Origin: Sphingomonas sp. Mn802worker
GTDB lineage: Bacteria > Pseudomonadota > Alphaproteobacteria > Sphingomonadales > Sphingomonadaceae
NCBI RefSeq assembly: GCF_000382485.1
Contig: NZ_AORY01000001.1
Location: forward strand, 248,001 to 312,000
Reading direction: 5' to 3'
DNA: 64,000 nt
Each line of letters begins with the position of its first letter. The first letter of the stretch is position 1. This document shows positions 7,307 through 16,125 of the stretch, piece after piece. The translations under genes and the position numbers were made by a program. Under the pieces are notes generated by a model, which did not search any database, had not been told where the DNA came from, and worked only from the letters and a program-made list of their open reading frames with translations.

Positions 7307-9178
7307 TCAACCAAGCGTGCCGGTTGCGAGCTCGACCTCGATGAAGCGGGTATGTGCCATCTCGCGCGCCAGCGACTCGGCCAGCGGCTTGGCGAAGTAA
7401 TAGCCCTGCAAGTGGCTCGCGCCCGCCACACGCAGCAGGTCGACCTGCGCGGCGGTCTCCACACCCTCCGCGATCACCGTTAGATTGAGCGATTGCGCCA
7501 GGTGGACGATCGAGCGCACTATCGCGGCCGACTCCTTCTCGCGCGACATGCCGTCGATGAAGCTGCGGTCGATCTTCAACGCATCGAGCGCGAACTTGCG
7601 AATGTTGTAGAGCGACGAATATCCGGTGCCGAAATCGTCCAGCGCGATGCGGAAGCCCATCTGGCGAAGGCGATACAGCGTCTCCGCCGCACGGTCGGCA
7701 TCGTCGAAGATCGCGGTTTCGGTGATCTCGATCTGCAACCGGCCCGGCTCGACGCCCGCACGCTGGCAACGCTCCATGATGTAGCCGACGAAGTTATGCC
7801 GCCGGAACTGGCGCGGGCTGAAATTGACCGAGACATATTGGCCCGGCCACGTCTGCAATACGTCGAGGCTGTGTTCGAGCACCCAGTCGCCCAATTCGTG
7901 GATCAGGTTTGATTCTTCGGCGATCGGGATGAATGTCGCCGGGCTGATCGGGCCATATTCGCGCGTGTTCCAGCGCAACAGCGCCTCGAACCCGACGACC
8001 TCGAACGTGCCATGCGCGACGATCGGCTGGTAGACGAGCGCCAGTTCGTCGCGCGCGATCGCCTGCGACAGTCCGGTCTCGATCCGGCGACGGACGCGCA
8101 CGCCTTCGTCCATGCTTTCATCGAACAATCGTGCGATCCCGCGTCCGCTCCGCTTCGCGTCGTTGAGCGCCAGATCGGCGCGGCGGATCAGGTCGATCGG
8201 ATCACGATTGTCGCCCTCGCCCGCGGTAACGACGCCAGCCGAGGCCGCCGCCTGCACAGCGTGACCCAGCACCTTCAACTCGGTGGCGCAGGCATGGACG
8301 ACACGCGTGCACGCCATTTCCGCCGCCTGCTCGCCCGCTGTTTCGAACAGCAGCCCGAATTCGTCGCCGCCCAGCCGTGCGACCAGCCCGCCGGCCGGGA
8401 TCGTCTCCTGCAGGATCGCGCAGATTGCTCGGATCAGCTCGTCACCCGCCAGATGTCCGAGCGTGTCATTCACCAGCTTGAACCGGTCGAGGTCGATCAT
8501 GCCCACGGCGAAGCGCCCCGGCTGTTTCGAGCGTTCGCCCAGCGCGCGCAGGAACGCGAGCCGGTTTGGCGCCTCGGTCAGCGAGTCGTGGGTGGCGACG
8601 TGCACCGCCTTCATCTCGTTGGCCGCAAGCTCGGCAGCCTGCTCTTCCAACTGCACCACCTGACGCGACAGCTGCTCGCGTGCAGCCTTGAGCGCGCGGT
8701 CGGCCTCCCAGCGGTGCGCGAGCGCGGTCGCGGTCTGGACGATCTCGGCAACCTCGAACGGCTTGGCGATGTAGAACAATTTGTCGGCCGGTCCGGCGAC
8801 CTTGCTGATCTCGACCGGGGAAAAGTCGGAATAGCCGGTGACGATGACGATGTTGACCTCAGGGTCGGCGGCGCGGATGCGGCGGGCTGTTTCCTTGCCG
8901 TCGATGCCGGGCGGCATCCGTACGTCGATGAAGGCCACCGCAAACGGCGCGTCGTCTCGCTGCGCGCGCTCTATCTCGGCGACCGCGTCCATTCCCTGCA
9001 TGTGGTGGACACAGTCGAATGCGATCGTACCCGCGTCATCGACAGGTCCGCCCTCGTCACCAAACAATTCGGCTGCCATCGCGGACAGCGCATCGTCCTG
9101 CGCACCCGACGCCGACGCGAAGCTGCGCCGATAGCTGTCGTGCATCGCCGGTTCGTCGTCCACGATCAATATGCGCAT
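7307..9178 (-). CDS. Response regulator with GGDEF and EAL domains
   Basis: 623 residues, soluble. Receiver domain ~1-150 with VDDEP, probable phospho-Asp ~85 (FIDVRMPP) and Lys ~139; it carries an unusual ~35-residue insertion around 25-60. A coiled linker (~155-195) leads to a GGDEF domain with intact GGDEF at 270-274 and an EAL domain with EAL at 398-400, DDFGTGYSS at 514-522 and EGVET at 571-575. Both cyclic-di-GMP synthesis and hydrolysis motifs are therefore intact. The usual RxxD inhibitory site five residues before GGDEF is replaced by PAGG, so product inhibition is probably lost. Upstream in the same operon as the CHASE4 kinase, which presumably phosphorylates it. Confidence 0.93.
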   Translation of the reverse strand: MRILIVDDEPAMHDSYRRSFASASGAQDDALSAMAAELFGDEGGPVDDAGTIAFDCVHHMQGMDAVAEIERAQRDDAPFAVAFIDVRMPPGIDGKETARRIRAADPEVNIVIVTGYSDFSPVEISKVAGPADKLFYIAKPFEVAEIVQTATALAHRWEADRALKAAREQLSRQVVQLEEQAAELAANEMKAVHVATHDSLTEAPNRLAFLRALGERSKQPGRFAVGMIDLDRFKLVNDTLGHLAGDELIRAICAILQETIPAGGLVARLGGDEFGLLFETAGEQAAEMACTRVVHACATELKVLGHAVQAAASAGVVTAGEGDNRDPIDLIRRADLALNDAKRSGRGIARLFDESMDEGVRVRRRIETGLSQAIARDELALVYQPIVAHGTFEVVGFEALLRWNTREYGPISPATFIPIAEESNLIHELGDWVLEHSLDVLQTWPGQYVSVNFSPRQFRRHNFVGYIMERCQRAGVEPGRLQIEITETAIFDDADRAAETLYRLRQMGFRIALDDFGTGYSSLYNIRKFALDALKIDRSFIDGMSREKESAAIVRSIVHLAQSLNLTVIAEGVETAAQVDLLRVAGASHLQGYYFAKPLAESLAREMAHTRFIEVELATGTLG

Positions 9179-9244
9179 GCGTCGTCGCCTCTTGGTCGCG
9201 CCAGCCGATCGGGCAGCGCGTGACGAGACGGTAAGCGAAGAGGG

Positions 9245-10162
9245 TTAAACCCGCGTAAAACTTACCGCAGCGCGCTCCGCCAGCGCCTGTTGCCCCAGCA
9301 CCACCGCGCCCAGCGGTCCAGCGTTCGCACCAAGCGCGGCGGGCACCAGGAACGTGTCCATGTCCTCCACCTCGGGCCGTGCGACGTAACCATTAAGCGT
9401 TGATCTGGTCGCGGCCCGCAGTCGCGGCAGCAGGTGCGGATTGCCGACCAACACCCCGCCACCCAGCACGATGCGTCGCGGCACACCGGTCAGCGCAAGC
9501 GTTCCCATCAAATTGGCGAGCGCGTCGACGACGCTGTCCCACGCAGCGTGATCCGCGGGAAGCTCCTCGCCCTTGATCCCCGCGCGAGCCGCGATCGCCG
9601 GGCCGGATGCGAGCCCTTCGACGCAAGCGCCGTGGTACGGGCACACGCCGCTCCAATCGTCACCGTGCGACCGCGGGACCCGGATATGACCGAGCTCGGC
9701 ATGCGTCAGCCCGTCGACCGGCTGCCCATGCGCGATCATGCCCGCGCCGATGCCGGTCCCGACGGTCACATAGGCAAGCGCATTGAGCCCCTGCGCCGCG
9801 CCCCAGCGTGCCTCGCCGAGCGCCGCAGCAACGACATCGGTGTGAAATCCGACTGGTACGTCGTACCGCTCGGCAAAGCGGCGCGCGATGCTGGTGTTCG
9901 CCCAGCCGGGCTTGGGCGTGGACGTGATCTGTCCATAGTCGCGCGAGCGGCGATCGATCGACGCGGGTCCGAAGCTGCCGATCCCGATGCCTGCGAAGCC
10001 GCGCCAGCCGTCGAGCACCGCTTCCAACGCCGGAAGCGTTTCTTCGGGCCGGGTGGTCGGCACGCGCACTTCTTCGAGGATCGCGTCGGGACCGCTCGCC
10101 AGCATCGCGACGCACTTCGTTCCGCCCAGCTCCAGCGCGGCGATCAGCGGCTCGTCAGTCAA
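9245..10162 (-). CDS. ROK-family fructokinase
   Basis: Sugar kinase of 305 residues. The N-terminal ALELGGTKCV is the ROK phosphate-binding loop, DTDVVAAALGEARWGA and VTVGTGIGAGM are conserved ROK motifs, and HAELGHIRV followed by CPYHGACVEGLASGPAI supplies the zinc-binding residues and the glycine-rich segment typical of bacterial ROK fructokinases (EC 2.7.1.4). The start is taken as TTG at 10162, which overlaps the stop of the MarR gene (TTGA) and begins TDEPLIAALELGG; no ATG fits. Cotranscribed with that regulator. Substrate (fructose versus another hexose) is inferred from the zinc motif variant, not proven. Confidence 0.85.
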   Translation of the reverse strand: MTDEPLIAALELGGTKCVAMLASGPDAILEEVRVPTTRPEETLPALEAVLDGWRGFAGIGIGSFGPASIDRRSRDYGQITSTPKPGWANTSIARRFAERYDVPVGFHTDVVAAALGEARWGAAQGLNALAYVTVGTGIGAGMIAHGQPVDGLTHAELGHIRVPRSHGDDWSGVCPYHGACVEGLASGPAIAARAGIKGEELPADHAAWDSVVDALANLMGTLALTGVPRRIVLGGGVLVGNPHLLPRLRAATRSTLNGYVARPEVEDMDTFLVPAALGANAGPLGAVVLGQQALAERAAVSFTRV

Positions 10163-10602
10163 TCGCGCTCTCCCGCCACGACGTCGATCCGCCGCAGCAT
10201 GGCCGTGAATCGCGCGACCTCGTCGACGCTGAAGCGCGAGAAGATACGTGCTTCGAGCTCCTTCGCCTTCGGGGCCACCTCGGCGTAGAGCGTGCGGCCG
10301 GCGGCGCTCAGCATCAGGTGATGCGAGCGCCGATCCTGGCTGTTGGGGCTGCGCTCCAGCAGGCCGCGCTGCGTCAGCGCGATCGCCGCGCGGCTGACCG
10401 TCACCTTGTCCATCCGCGTGCGCTCGCCGATCTCCGCCTGCGTTGTCGCCTGCCCTTCGGCGATGACGGTGATGAGCCGCCACTCGGGAATGCTGAGACC
10501 GAACAGCGACTCATAAGCGGTGGCGATGCGGCCGCTGACGCGGTTCGACGTGACCGACAGCAGGAAGGGCACGAACTCATCAAGGATCAGGCGATCAGTC
10601 AT
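10159..10602 (-). CDS. MarR-family transcriptional regulator
   Basis: 147 residues from the ATG at 10602 (MTDRLILDEFVPF). Winged helix-turn-helix of the MarR type: IPEWRLITVIAEGQATTQAEIGER, recognition helix around MDKVTVSRAAIAL, and wing SQDRRSHHLMLSAAG. A second in-frame ATG at 10638 would add twelve residues with no supporting site. Overlaps the fructokinase start, so it may regulate that gene. The divergent hydrolase gene begins 107 bases away, making it another candidate target. Ligand unknown. Confidence 0.88.
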   Translation of the reverse strand: MTDRLILDEFVPFLLSVTSNRVSGRIATAYESLFGLSIPEWRLITVIAEGQATTQAEIGERTRMDKVTVSRAAIALTQRGLLERSPNSQDRRSHHLMLSAAGRTLYAEVAPKAKELEARIFSRFSVDEVARFTAMLRRIDVVAGERD

Positions 10603-10708
10603 CGCCGATGTGGCTATCACGCACCGCGTGCAGCGCAAAGCGTCGGAACACCCGCTGGTTCATTGCATTTTCATGACACGGGCCGCATCGTGGCGGTAGA
10701 GGAAAGCC

Positions 10709-11620
10709 ATGGCGCAGGTTCGGGCAAACGGCATCACGATCGAGTATGAGGATCACGGCGACCGCGACGCGCCGCCGATCATGCTTGTCATGGGATTGGG
10801 GGCGCAGCTTGTCCGCTGGCCGATCGAGCTGGTCGATGATCTGGTGTCGCGCGGTTTTCGCGTGATCCGGTTCGACAATCGCGATGTCGGTTTGTCGACC
10901 AAGTTCGACCATGCGGGAACGCCCAACATCGTCTGGACCGCGATGATCCAGCAATTCGGCCGCACACCGCCCGTGCCCTACACGCTGCAGGATATGGCCG
11001 CCGATACGATCGGGCTGATGGATGCGCTCGGCATCGAGAGCGCACACATCGTCGGTGCTTCGATGGGCGGCATGATCGCGCAACTGGTCGCCGCCTCGTG
11101 GCCGGAGCGGACGCGGTCACTCACCTCAATCATGTCGACCACCGGACGAGCGGACTGCTCCCGTCCGACGATGCGCGCAACCGCCGTGCTGCTGCGTCAT
11201 CCCCGCAGCGACGATCTGGAGGCGATCGTCGCACATGGTACGCTTGCTGCGAACGTTGTGGGTGGGCGCTTCCCGATGGAGGACGCATTTCTGGCCGAGC
11301 GGATCAGAAGCGAGACGTTGCGCAACCGGCACCCCGCGGGCTTCGTGCGTCAGATGGCGGCGATCATCGCGGACGGAGACCGCAGCGCGCGGCTATCGCG
11401 CATCACCGCGCCGACGCTCGTCATCCACGGCAGCGACGATCCGCTGGTGCCCGTGACCGGCGGGCGCGAGACCGCGCGCGCGATCCCCGGCGCGCGGCTG
11501 ATCGAGATCGACGGCATGGGCCACACGCTCCCGCCGCAGGTGCTACCGCAGGTGGCAGATGCGATCGACGAGCATGTCCGCCAATCGACTACAACAGCGC
11601 CGATCGCCCACGCCGCCTGA
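10709..11620 (+). CDS. Alpha/beta-fold hydrolase
   Basis: 303-residue hydrolase of the alpha/beta fold. Oxyanion-hole region VMGLGAQLVRWP near residue 28, nucleophile elbow GASMGGMIAQ (Ser ~114), acid region HGSDDPLVPV and terminal His in GMGHTLPP complete a plausible triad. The YEDHGD...PIMLVMG opening and the RFDNRDVGLS motif are those of esterase/epoxide-hydrolase-like members often annotated as haloalkane or aromatic-ester hydrolases. GAGGAAAG lies just before the ATG. No signal peptide. Substrate cannot be assigned. Transcribed divergently from the MarR gene and convergent with glmS. Confidence 0.85.
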   Translation: MAQVRANGITIEYEDHGDRDAPPIMLVMGLGAQLVRWPIELVDDLVSRGFRVIRFDNRDVGLSTKFDHAGTPNIVWTAMIQQFGRTPPVPYTLQDMAADTIGLMDALGIESAHIVGASMGGMIAQLVAASWPERTRSLTSIMSTTGRADCSRPTMRATAVLLRHPRSDDLEAIVAHGTLAANVVGGRFPMEDAFLAERIRSETLRNRHPAGFVRQMAAIIADGDRSARLSRITAPTLVIHGSDDPLVPVTGGRETARAIPGARLIEIDGMGHTLPPQVLPQVADAIDEHVRQSTTTAPIAHAA

Positions 11621-11655
11621 CGCGGGTCGGCATCGCTGCAACTCAGCGGGTCACG

Positions 11656-13479
11656 TCACTCGACGGTGACGCTCTTCGCCAGATTACGCGGCTGATCGAC
11701 GTCGGTGCCCTTGGCGACGGCGACATGATAGGCGAGCAGCTGGATCGGAACCGCGTACACCAGCGGCGCGATCAGCGGGTGGACCTTCGGCATGGTGATG
11801 GTGGCGACGCAGCCCTCGCCCGCTGCCTGGATGCCGTCGTAATCGCTGATCAGCACCACGCGACCGCCACGCGCCTGCACTTCCTGCATGTTGCTGACGG
11901 TCTTGTCGAACAGCGGGCCTGACGGCGCGATCACCACGACCGGCACCGCATCGTCGATCAACGCGATCGGACCATGCTTCATCTCACCCGCGGCATAACC
12001 TTCGGCGTGGATGTAACTGATTTCCTTCAGCTTCAACGCGCCTTCGAGTGCGAGCGGATAGTCGGTGCCACGCCCGAGGTAGAGTACATCGCGTGCCACC
12101 GCGACGACGCTTGCCATCGCCTGTATTGCCTCGTCATAGGCGAGCGCGGCATTGATCGCGGCGGGTGCCTCGCCCAGGTGCCGCACGATCTGCCGCTCTT
12201 CACCGGGCTTCAGCTGCCCCTTCGCACGCGCCAGATTGGCAGCGAGCGCGGCGAGCACCGCAAGCTGGCAGGTGAAGGCTTTGGTCGAGGCGACCCCGAT
12301 CTCCGGTCCGGCGTGCGTCGGCAGCAACAGGTCCGCCTCGCGCGCCATCGAACTGGTCGGCACGTTGCAGACAACCGCGATCGTCTGCGCCTCGCTGCGC
12401 GCGTGACGGAGCGCCGCCAGCGTGTCGGCGGTCTCGCCCGACTGGCTGATGAACAGGGCGAGCCCACCCGCCTCCATCACCGGCGCGCGGTAACGGAACT
12501 CGCTCGCGACATCCAGGTCGACCGGCACGCGCGCGAACTGCTCGAACCAGTATTTGGCGACCATCCCGGCGTAGAAACTGGTACCGCACGCGACGATAGT
12601 GACACGCTTGATGCCGGACAGGTCAAACTCGGGGATCGGCAGCGTGACGGACTCGTCCATTCGCTGCAGGTACGAGCGCAAGGTCTGCGCCACGACGATC
12701 GGCTGCTCGTAGATTTCCTTGAGCATGTAGTGGCGATGATTGCCCTTGGAGATCAGCTCTCCGGTCACGCCCGAGATCGTCACCGCGCGCTCGACCGGCG
12801 TGTTGTCACGGTCGAATACCTGCGCGCCCTCGCGCGTGCAGACGACCCAATCGCCCTCCTCGAGATACGCGATCCGCTGCGTCAGCGGCGCAAGCGCGAG
12901 CGCGTCGGAGCCGAGATACGTTTCGCCATCGCCGTGCCCGACGACGAGCGGCGAGCCAAGCCGCGCACCGATCAACAGGTCGGGATGGCGGCGGAACAGG
13001 ATCGCGAGCGCGAACGCGCCGTGCAGCCGCGGCAGTATCGCGCGTACCGCACTCTGGGGATCGAGCCCCGCTTCGACCTGCTCGCTGACGAGGTGGGCCA
13101 CGACCTCGGTATCAGTCTCGCTGGTGAAGACGCGACCGCGCGCGATCAGCTCCTCGCGCAGCGGCTTGAAGTTTTCGATGATGCCGTTGTGCACCACCGC
13201 AACCTCGCCGGTCGCGTGCGGGTGCGCGTTGTTGGTGGTCGGGCCGCCGTGCGTCGCCCACCGCGTGTGCGCGATGCCGGTGTGCCCAGGCAGCGGATGC
13301 TCGGCGAGTTCGCGCGCCAGATTGACCAGCTTGCCCGAGGCGCGCCGCCGCTCGATCGCACCGTCATGATCGGTCGCGATGCCAGCGGAGTCGTAGCCGC
13401 GATATTCCAGCCGCTTCAAGCCATCGAGCAGCCGGTCCGCCACGTCGTCCTGACCCACGATGCCGACGATGCCACACAT
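11656..13479 (-). CDS. glmS: Glutamine-fructose-6-phosphate aminotransferase (isomerising)
   Basis: Makes glucosamine-6-phosphate from fructose-6-phosphate and glutamine, the first step to UDP-GlcNAc for peptidoglycan and lipopolysaccharide. 607 residues, full length. MCGIVGIVG places the catalytic Cys at position 2 after Met removal; LKRLEYRGYDSAGIA, HTRWATHG and HNGIIENF are glutaminase motifs. Two SIS domains follow (CGTSFYAG, SQSGETADT, YLGRGTDYPLALEGALKLKEISYIHAEG), and the C-terminus DQPRNLAKSVTVE is the standard ending. It lies 122 bases downstream of glmU on the same strand. No glmS ribozyme-like leader is visible. Confidence 0.97.
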   Translation of the reverse strand: MCGIVGIVGQDDVADRLLDGLKRLEYRGYDSAGIATDHDGAIERRRASGKLVNLARELAEHPLPGHTGIAHTRWATHGGPTTNNAHPHATGEVAVVHNGIIENFKPLREELIARGRVFTSETDTEVVAHLVSEQVEAGLDPQSAVRAILPRLHGAFALAILFRRHPDLLIGARLGSPLVVGHGDGETYLGSDALALAPLTQRIAYLEEGDWVVCTREGAQVFDRDNTPVERAVTISGVTGELISKGNHRHYMLKEIYEQPIVVAQTLRSYLQRMDESVTLPIPEFDLSGIKRVTIVACGTSFYAGMVAKYWFEQFARVPVDLDVASEFRYRAPVMEAGGLALFISQSGETADTLAALRHARSEAQTIAVVCNVPTSSMAREADLLLPTHAGPEIGVASTKAFTCQLAVLAALAANLARAKGQLKPGEERQIVRHLGEAPAAINAALAYDEAIQAMASVVAVARDVLYLGRGTDYPLALEGALKLKEISYIHAEGYAAGEMKHGPIALIDDAVPVVVIAPSGPLFDKTVSNMQEVQARGGRVVLISDYDGIQAAGEGCVATITMPKVHPLIAPLVYAVPIQLLAYHVAVAKGTDVDQPRNLAKSVTVE

Positions 13480-13601
13480 ACGCTTCTTCCCATCACTATC
13501 CGGGCACGCAGGTGTCCGCCGCCCAACCGCCGTTCCTTACGGCCTAGTCGCCAATAACGCGTTCACGCAACCCAAGCGCTTGCGGCCGCGTGAACATGCC
13601 G
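13480..13601 (-). other. glmU-glmS spacer with inverted repeat
   Basis: The spacer carries an 8-bp perfect inverted repeat, GTTCACGC at 13561-13568 and GCGTGAAC at 13588-13595, around the palindrome AAGCGCTT at 13574-13581. It could be a weak terminator, an attenuator between the two genes or an operator. There is no T tract. A promoter for glmS is not obvious. Confidence 0.45.
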
Positions 13602-14984
13602 TCACGTCGCCTGCTGCGCCGCCTTGCGTGCACGCATCTTGTCGCGGAACCGCGTCGCCCAGCCGGGCTTGCTCACCTGCTCCGGGCGAACCAGCGCCAG
13701 CGCACCCGCCTCGACGTCGCGCGTCAGCACCGACCCGGCCGCGACGATCGCGCCATCGCCGACCGTCACGGGTGCGACCAGCGCCGAGTTCGAGCCGATG
13801 AACGCGCCCTCACCGACCACCGTCTTGTATTTGAAGAAGCCGTCGTAATTGCACGTGATCGTGCCCGCGCCGACATTGGCGCCCGCGCCGACCTCAGCAT
13901 CGCCGAGATAGGTCAGGTGGTTGGCCTTGGCTCCCCTTCCCAACCGCGTCTTCTTGACCTCGACAAAGTTGCCGACCTTTGCTCCGTCCTCCAGCACCGC
14001 GCCGGGGCGAAGCCGCGCATAGGGACCGACCTCGACGCCCGAACCGATCTGCGTGCCCTCCAGGTGGCAGAATGCCCGGATGGTCGCGCCGTCGGCGACC
14101 GTCACGCCGGGTCCGAAGAAGACGTTCGGCTCGACCACAACATCGCGGCCGAGTTGCGTGTCGTGCGCGAACCACACCGTCTCGGGCGCAATCAGCGTCG
14201 CGCCGTCGGCCATCGCGCGGGCGCGGCGTTCGACCTGCCATGCCGCCTCCACCGCCGCGAGCTCGGCGCGACTGTTGACGCCTGCGACCTCTCCCTCGCC
14301 GGTCTCGATCACGGCGGTGACCCGGCCGTCGTCGCGCGCCAGCATGACGATGTCGGGCAGGTAATATTCGCCCGCCGCATTGTCGTTGCCGACGCGTGCG
14401 AGCAGCGCGAACAGGTCACGCGAGGCGACCGCCATCAGTCCCGAGTTACACAAGGTCTCGGCGCGCTCGTCCGCGCTCGCATCCTTGAACTCGACCATCT
14501 TGGCGATGTGATCGCTGGCGTTTACAGTGACGATGCGGCCGTAGGCGGCAGCATCGGCGGGGCGGAAGCCGAGCACCACGGCGGCGGGCGCATCGTCGTC
14601 ATGCAGCCTGTCGAGCATCCGCTGCATCGTCGCCGCCCCGACCAGCGGCACATCGCCGTAGAGGATCAGCACGTCGCCCTCAAACCCGTCGAGCGCCACC
14701 TCCGCCTGCGCGACCGCATGCCCGGTACCGAGCTGCTCGATCTGATGCGCGATCGCCGCGCCGCGCGGGGCGACCGCTGCCTCGACCTGCTCGCGCCCGG
14801 CGCCGACCACCACCACGGTCCGTTCGGGTGCGAGTGCGGCGACCGTATCGATAAGGTGCAACAACATCGGCTTGCCCGCGAGCGGATGAAGCACCTTGTG
14901 CAGGTCGGACTTCATGCGCGTGCCCTTGCCCGCGGCAAGGATGACGACCGCGAGAGGCTTCGAGGCAAGAGGCGACTGGCTCAT
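13602..14984 (-). CDS. glmU: Bifunctional GlcNAc-1-phosphate uridyltransferase / glucosamine-1-phosphate acetyltransferase
   Basis: Last two steps to UDP-GlcNAc. 460 residues. The N-terminal pyrophosphorylase domain has VVILAAGKGTRMKSDLHKVLHP (nucleotide-binding GxGTRM...K), GDVPLV, GYGRIV-like AYGRIVTV and the NSGLMA region. A left-handed beta-helix of hexapeptide repeats follows from ~250 (IRAFCHLEGTQIGSGVEVGPYARLRPG...KVGNFVEVKKTRLG) with HLTYLGDAEVG and the acetyl-CoA-site residues NYDGFFKYKTVVG. Located directly before glmS on the same strand. Confidence 0.96.
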   Translation of the reverse strand: MSQSPLASKPLAVVILAAGKGTRMKSDLHKVLHPLAGKPMLLHLIDTVAALAPERTVVVVGAGREQVEAAVAPRGAAIAHQIEQLGTGHAVAQAEVALDGFEGDVLILYGDVPLVGAATMQRMLDRLHDDDAPAAVVLGFRPADAAAYGRIVTVNASDHIAKMVEFKDASADERAETLCNSGLMAVASRDLFALLARVGNDNAAGEYYLPDIVMLARDDGRVTAVIETGEGEVAGVNSRAELAAVEAAWQVERRARAMADGATLIAPETVWFAHDTQLGRDVVVEPNVFFGPGVTVADGATIRAFCHLEGTQIGSGVEVGPYARLRPGAVLEDGAKVGNFVEVKKTRLGRGAKANHLTYLGDAEVGAGANVGAGTITCNYDGFFKYKTVVGEGAFIGSNSALVAPVTVGDGAIVAAGSVLTRDVEAGALALVRPEQVSKPGWATRFRDKMRARKAAQQAT

Positions 14985-15100
14985 GACCCCCGCCCTGCCA
15001 CCGTGTGCAAAGGATTGCCAGCGTGTGCTGCGACGATCGTAAGAGTCGCCGCCGACAAGCGTGCTTGCCTTGGCGGGCTGGCACGGGCACGGGCGCGGCG

Positions 15101-15769
15101 ATGACCTTCTTCCCCTTCGCCATCGTCGGGTTCGACCTTGACGGCACGCTGGTCGACACCTCGCGCGACCTTGCCGCCTCGGTCAACCACACGCTTGCCG
15201 CAGCTGGTCGGGCACAATTGCCGGTGGAGCGGATCACCACGATGGTCGGCGGCGGCGCGCGCAAGATGCTGGCGCAGGCGCTCGATGCGACGGGTGGTGA
15301 TGAGGCGGGCGAGCTGGATGCGCTACACGACGTGCTGCTCGATCATTATGCCGCTCACATCTGCGTCGACTCCGTGCCCTATGCAGGCATCGTCGACGCG
15401 CTCGACAGCCTTCGCGCGCGCAACGTCACGCTCGGCATCGTTACCAACAAGCTGGAGCGGTTCACGCGACCGCTGCTCGACCAACTCCGCCTGGCGGACC
15501 GCTTCGCTGCGATCATCAGCGGCGACACGCTGGGCGCCGGCATGACCAAACCATTGCCAGCGCCGATCCACGCGATGATCGAACGTTGCGGTGGCGGCCG
15601 CGCGGCCTTTGTGGGCGACTCGATCTATGACGTGTCCGCCGCGCACGCCGCGGGCATACCGGCGCTGGTCTATCGTGGCGGGTTCACGCTCGACGGCGTC
15701 GACCGGCTGGGCGCGGACGGCGTGATCGACGATTACGACCAACTGATCGCCATGTTGGAGCAGCTATGA
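15101..15769 (+). CDS. gph: Phosphoglycolate phosphatase-like HAD hydrolase
   Basis: HAD-superfamily phosphatase of 222 residues from ATG 15101. Motif I FDLDGTLVDTS supplies the nucleophile and acid Asp residues, motif II is VTNKLERFT, the motif III Lys lies in GAGMTKPLPAP, and motif IV is FVGDSIYDVSAAHAAG. The alpha-helical cap (residues ~20-90) matches Gph, which removes phosphate from 2-phosphoglycolate. Upstream in-frame extension to 15005 lacks support. Its stop overlaps the VanZ-like gene start (ATGA). Divergent from glmU. Other small phosphate esters are possible substrates. Confidence 0.87.
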   Translation: MTFFPFAIVGFDLDGTLVDTSRDLAASVNHTLAAAGRAQLPVERITTMVGGGARKMLAQALDATGGDEAGELDALHDVLLDHYAAHICVDSVPYAGIVDALDSLRARNVTLGIVTNKLERFTRPLLDQLRLADRFAAIISGDTLGAGMTKPLPAPIHAMIERCGGGRAAFVGDSIYDVSAAHAAGIPALVYRGGFTLDGVDRLGADGVIDDYDQLIAMLEQL

Positions 15770-16125
15770 CCTTTCTGCGCGCGCCTCTTGTCTGGCGCAT
15801 CCTGCTCGCGGCGGCGGCGGTGTTCGCCGTCACGATGGCGCTGCTGCCCCACCCGCCCAGCGTCGGCGACATTAACGATAAATACCAGCACATGACTGCG
15901 TTCGGCACGCTGACGATCCTCTACGCGCTGGCCTACCCGGCGACTCCGCTGTTGCGTATCGGCGAGCGACTGTCGTTCATGGGCGCATTGATCGAGGTGT
16001 TCCAGTCGATCCCGGCGCTGCACCGCGACTGCGACGTCATGGACTGGATCGCCGACACGTTCATCATCGTGGTGGTGCTGTTGAGTATCCGTGCCGGCCG
16101 TGCGCGCCGCGCCGCCGCGCCTTGA
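15766..16125 (+). CDS. VanZ-like small membrane protein
   Basis: 119 residues. An N-terminal helix (residues ~10-28) is followed by DKYQHMTAFGTLTILYALAYP, a short second helix, GALIEVFQSIPALHRDCDVMDWIAD and a final helix. The D-K-x-x-H and G-x-x-I-E-x-x-Q...D-x-x-D-x-x-A-D patterns are those of the VanZ-like family, whose role outside vancomycin/teicoplanin tolerance is unclear. It overlaps gph by four bases. Its 3' end overlaps the 3' end of the convergent nucleotidyltransferase gene by 62 bases. Confidence 0.78.
   Translation: MTFLRAPLVWRILLAAAAVFAVTMALLPHPPSVGDINDKYQHMTAFGTLTILYALAYPATPLLRIGERLSFMGALIEVFQSIPALHRDCDVMDWIADTFIIVVVLLSIRAGRARRAAAP

Noticed and set aside
8012-9223. Open frame of 403 codons on the + strand
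   Set aside because: Antisense to the REC-GGDEF-EAL gene; no recognisable domain.
11974-13557. Open frame of 527 codons on the + strand
   Set aside because: It is exactly antisense to glmS and has no membrane, signal or domain features; its Arg-rich, low-hydrophobic composition is what GC-rich third positions give.
13480-13601. glmS ribozyme/riboswitch
   Set aside because: The spacer before glmS lacks the conserved P1-P2 pseudoknot pattern and is too short; glmS ribozymes are found in Gram-positive bacteria.
13590-15104. Open frame of 504 codons on the + strand
   Set aside because: Antisense to glmU; no motifs; explained by high GC at third positions.
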